Shown here one piece after another: positions 30,728 through 31,059 of a stretch of DNA of 31,059 bases. Under the pieces are notes generated by a model. It was given only the letters and a program-made list of their open reading frames with translations, ran no database searches and was not told the origin of the DNA. Made by a program: the position numbers and the translations under genes. Source of the stretch: Chitinophaga pinensis. Lineage in GTDB: Bacteria; Bacteroidota; Bacteroidia; Flavobacteriales; Flavobacteriaceae. Every line of letters starts with the position of its first letter. The stretch's first letter is position 1. Location: assembly GCA_943324925.2 (NCBI GenBank), contig CALPNL020000004.1:1-31059 (forward strand). Direction: 5' to 3'.

Positions 30728-31059
30728 TTGAATTCGATTATTGGAACATACGAATGCAAAGTTGATGCTAAAGGAAGGCTGCTTTTACCTGCGCCTTTAA
30801 AAAAGCAATTGTCAGCCGCACTTCTTGATGGATTTGTCTTGAAGCGTTCGGTTTTTCAGCCTTGTTTAGAATTGTATCCTATGGCAGAATGGAATTTGAT
30901 GATGAATAAAATCAACAAGTTGAATCGATTTGTGAAAAAGAATAATGATTTTATCCGTCGTTTTACTGCGGGTGTTAAAGTAGTAGAAATAGACGCTTTA
31001 GGTAGATTATTAGTACCTAAAGATTTGGTTGCCTTTGCATCAATTTCCAAAGATTTGGT
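30728..31059 (+). CDS. mraZ: MraZ, transcriptional regulator of the division/cell-wall cluster, C-terminus beyond window
   Basis: The first 110 residues of an AbrB-like DNA-binding protein that heads the dcw cluster. The start is a TTG at 30728; the frame has a TAA at 30713-30715 and no ATG or GTG between them. The protein begins (M)NSIIGTYECKVDAKGRLLLP, then PLKKQL, VLKRSVFQPCLELYP, NDFIRRFTAGVKVVEID and the second half-motif LGRLLVPKDLVAFA. The two GR(L/LL)xxP loops are the paired MraZ half-domains. Its operator array is directly upstream. The remaining C-terminal residues and the expected next gene (mraW/rsmH) are outside the window. Confidence 0.95.
   Translation, partial: MNSIIGTYECKVDAKGRLLLPAPLKKQLSAALLDGFVLKRSVFQPCLELYPMAEWNLMMNKINKLNRFVKKNNDFIRRFTAGVKVVEIDALGRLLVPKDLVAFASISKDL

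Noticed and set aside
30856..31050. Minus-strand open frame of 64 codons inside mraZ
   Set aside because: Antisense to a clear mraZ; no supporting features.

Overview
The window looks like chromosome from a Flavobacterium-like member of the Bacteroidota. The DNA is AT-rich. Many genes are preceded by the phylum's -7 promoter box TAnnTTTG, in several cases with a TTG about 17-23 nt upstream, rather than by E. coli-type promoters. There are gliding-motility genes (gldB, gldC), a type IX secretion (T9SS) plug-type protein, and two T9SS cargo proteins with type A sorting domains. I see no prophage, insertion sequence, CRISPR array or rRNA. Most of the window is conserved core genome with small accessory additions.

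Layout. 1-2584 (minus): a T9SS plug-type protein cut by the left edge, a SAM methyltransferase and methionine aminopeptidase (map). 2626-7704 (minus): a compact tetR - ABC half-transporter - HlyD adaptor - TolC operon with a dyad operator in front of tetR; the ATPase domain of the ABC protein is strikingly degenerate. 7824-11851 (minus): gpmI and a large DUF5916 outer-membrane-type protein, with a structured RNA-like element between them in the gpmI leader. 12113-14224: L,D-transpeptidase-like protein, GNAT acetyltransferase, tRNA-Gly(TCC) and dipeptidase E. 14378-15812 (plus): two overlapping paralogues with a nearly identical 5' tract. 15879-19539: TatA/E, a PAP2 phosphatase, an O-methyltransferase, a secreted esterase flanked by a 50-bp direct repeat, and rlmN. 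19589-23564: an unrecognised lipoprotein, polyprenyl diphosphate synthase and dnaG (TTG start, zinc ligands absent). 23634-25924 (minus): two T9SS cargo genes, the second little more than a signal peptide plus a sorting domain. 26016-27463 (minus): pth and nadE. 27611-28898 (plus): gldB, disrupted by one missing base in an A7 tract, and gldC. 28907-30367 (minus): ysxC and an alpha/beta hydrolase. 30728-end: mraZ, first gene of the division/cell-wall cluster, behind a 10-bp-periodic MraZ-box array.

How the genes relate: GldB/GldC, the plug-type protein and the two sorting-domain cargos belong to the gliding/T9SS world of this phylum, but they sit in separate transcription units. The tetR-ABC-HlyD-TolC operon is the one clear accessory system: a regulated tripartite export assembly. 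The points most worth a second look are the gldB frameshift, the pair of matching RNA-like elements directly upstream of gpmI and gldB, the degenerate ABC ATPase, and the 50-bp repeat that makes the esterase gene a potentially excisable cassette.
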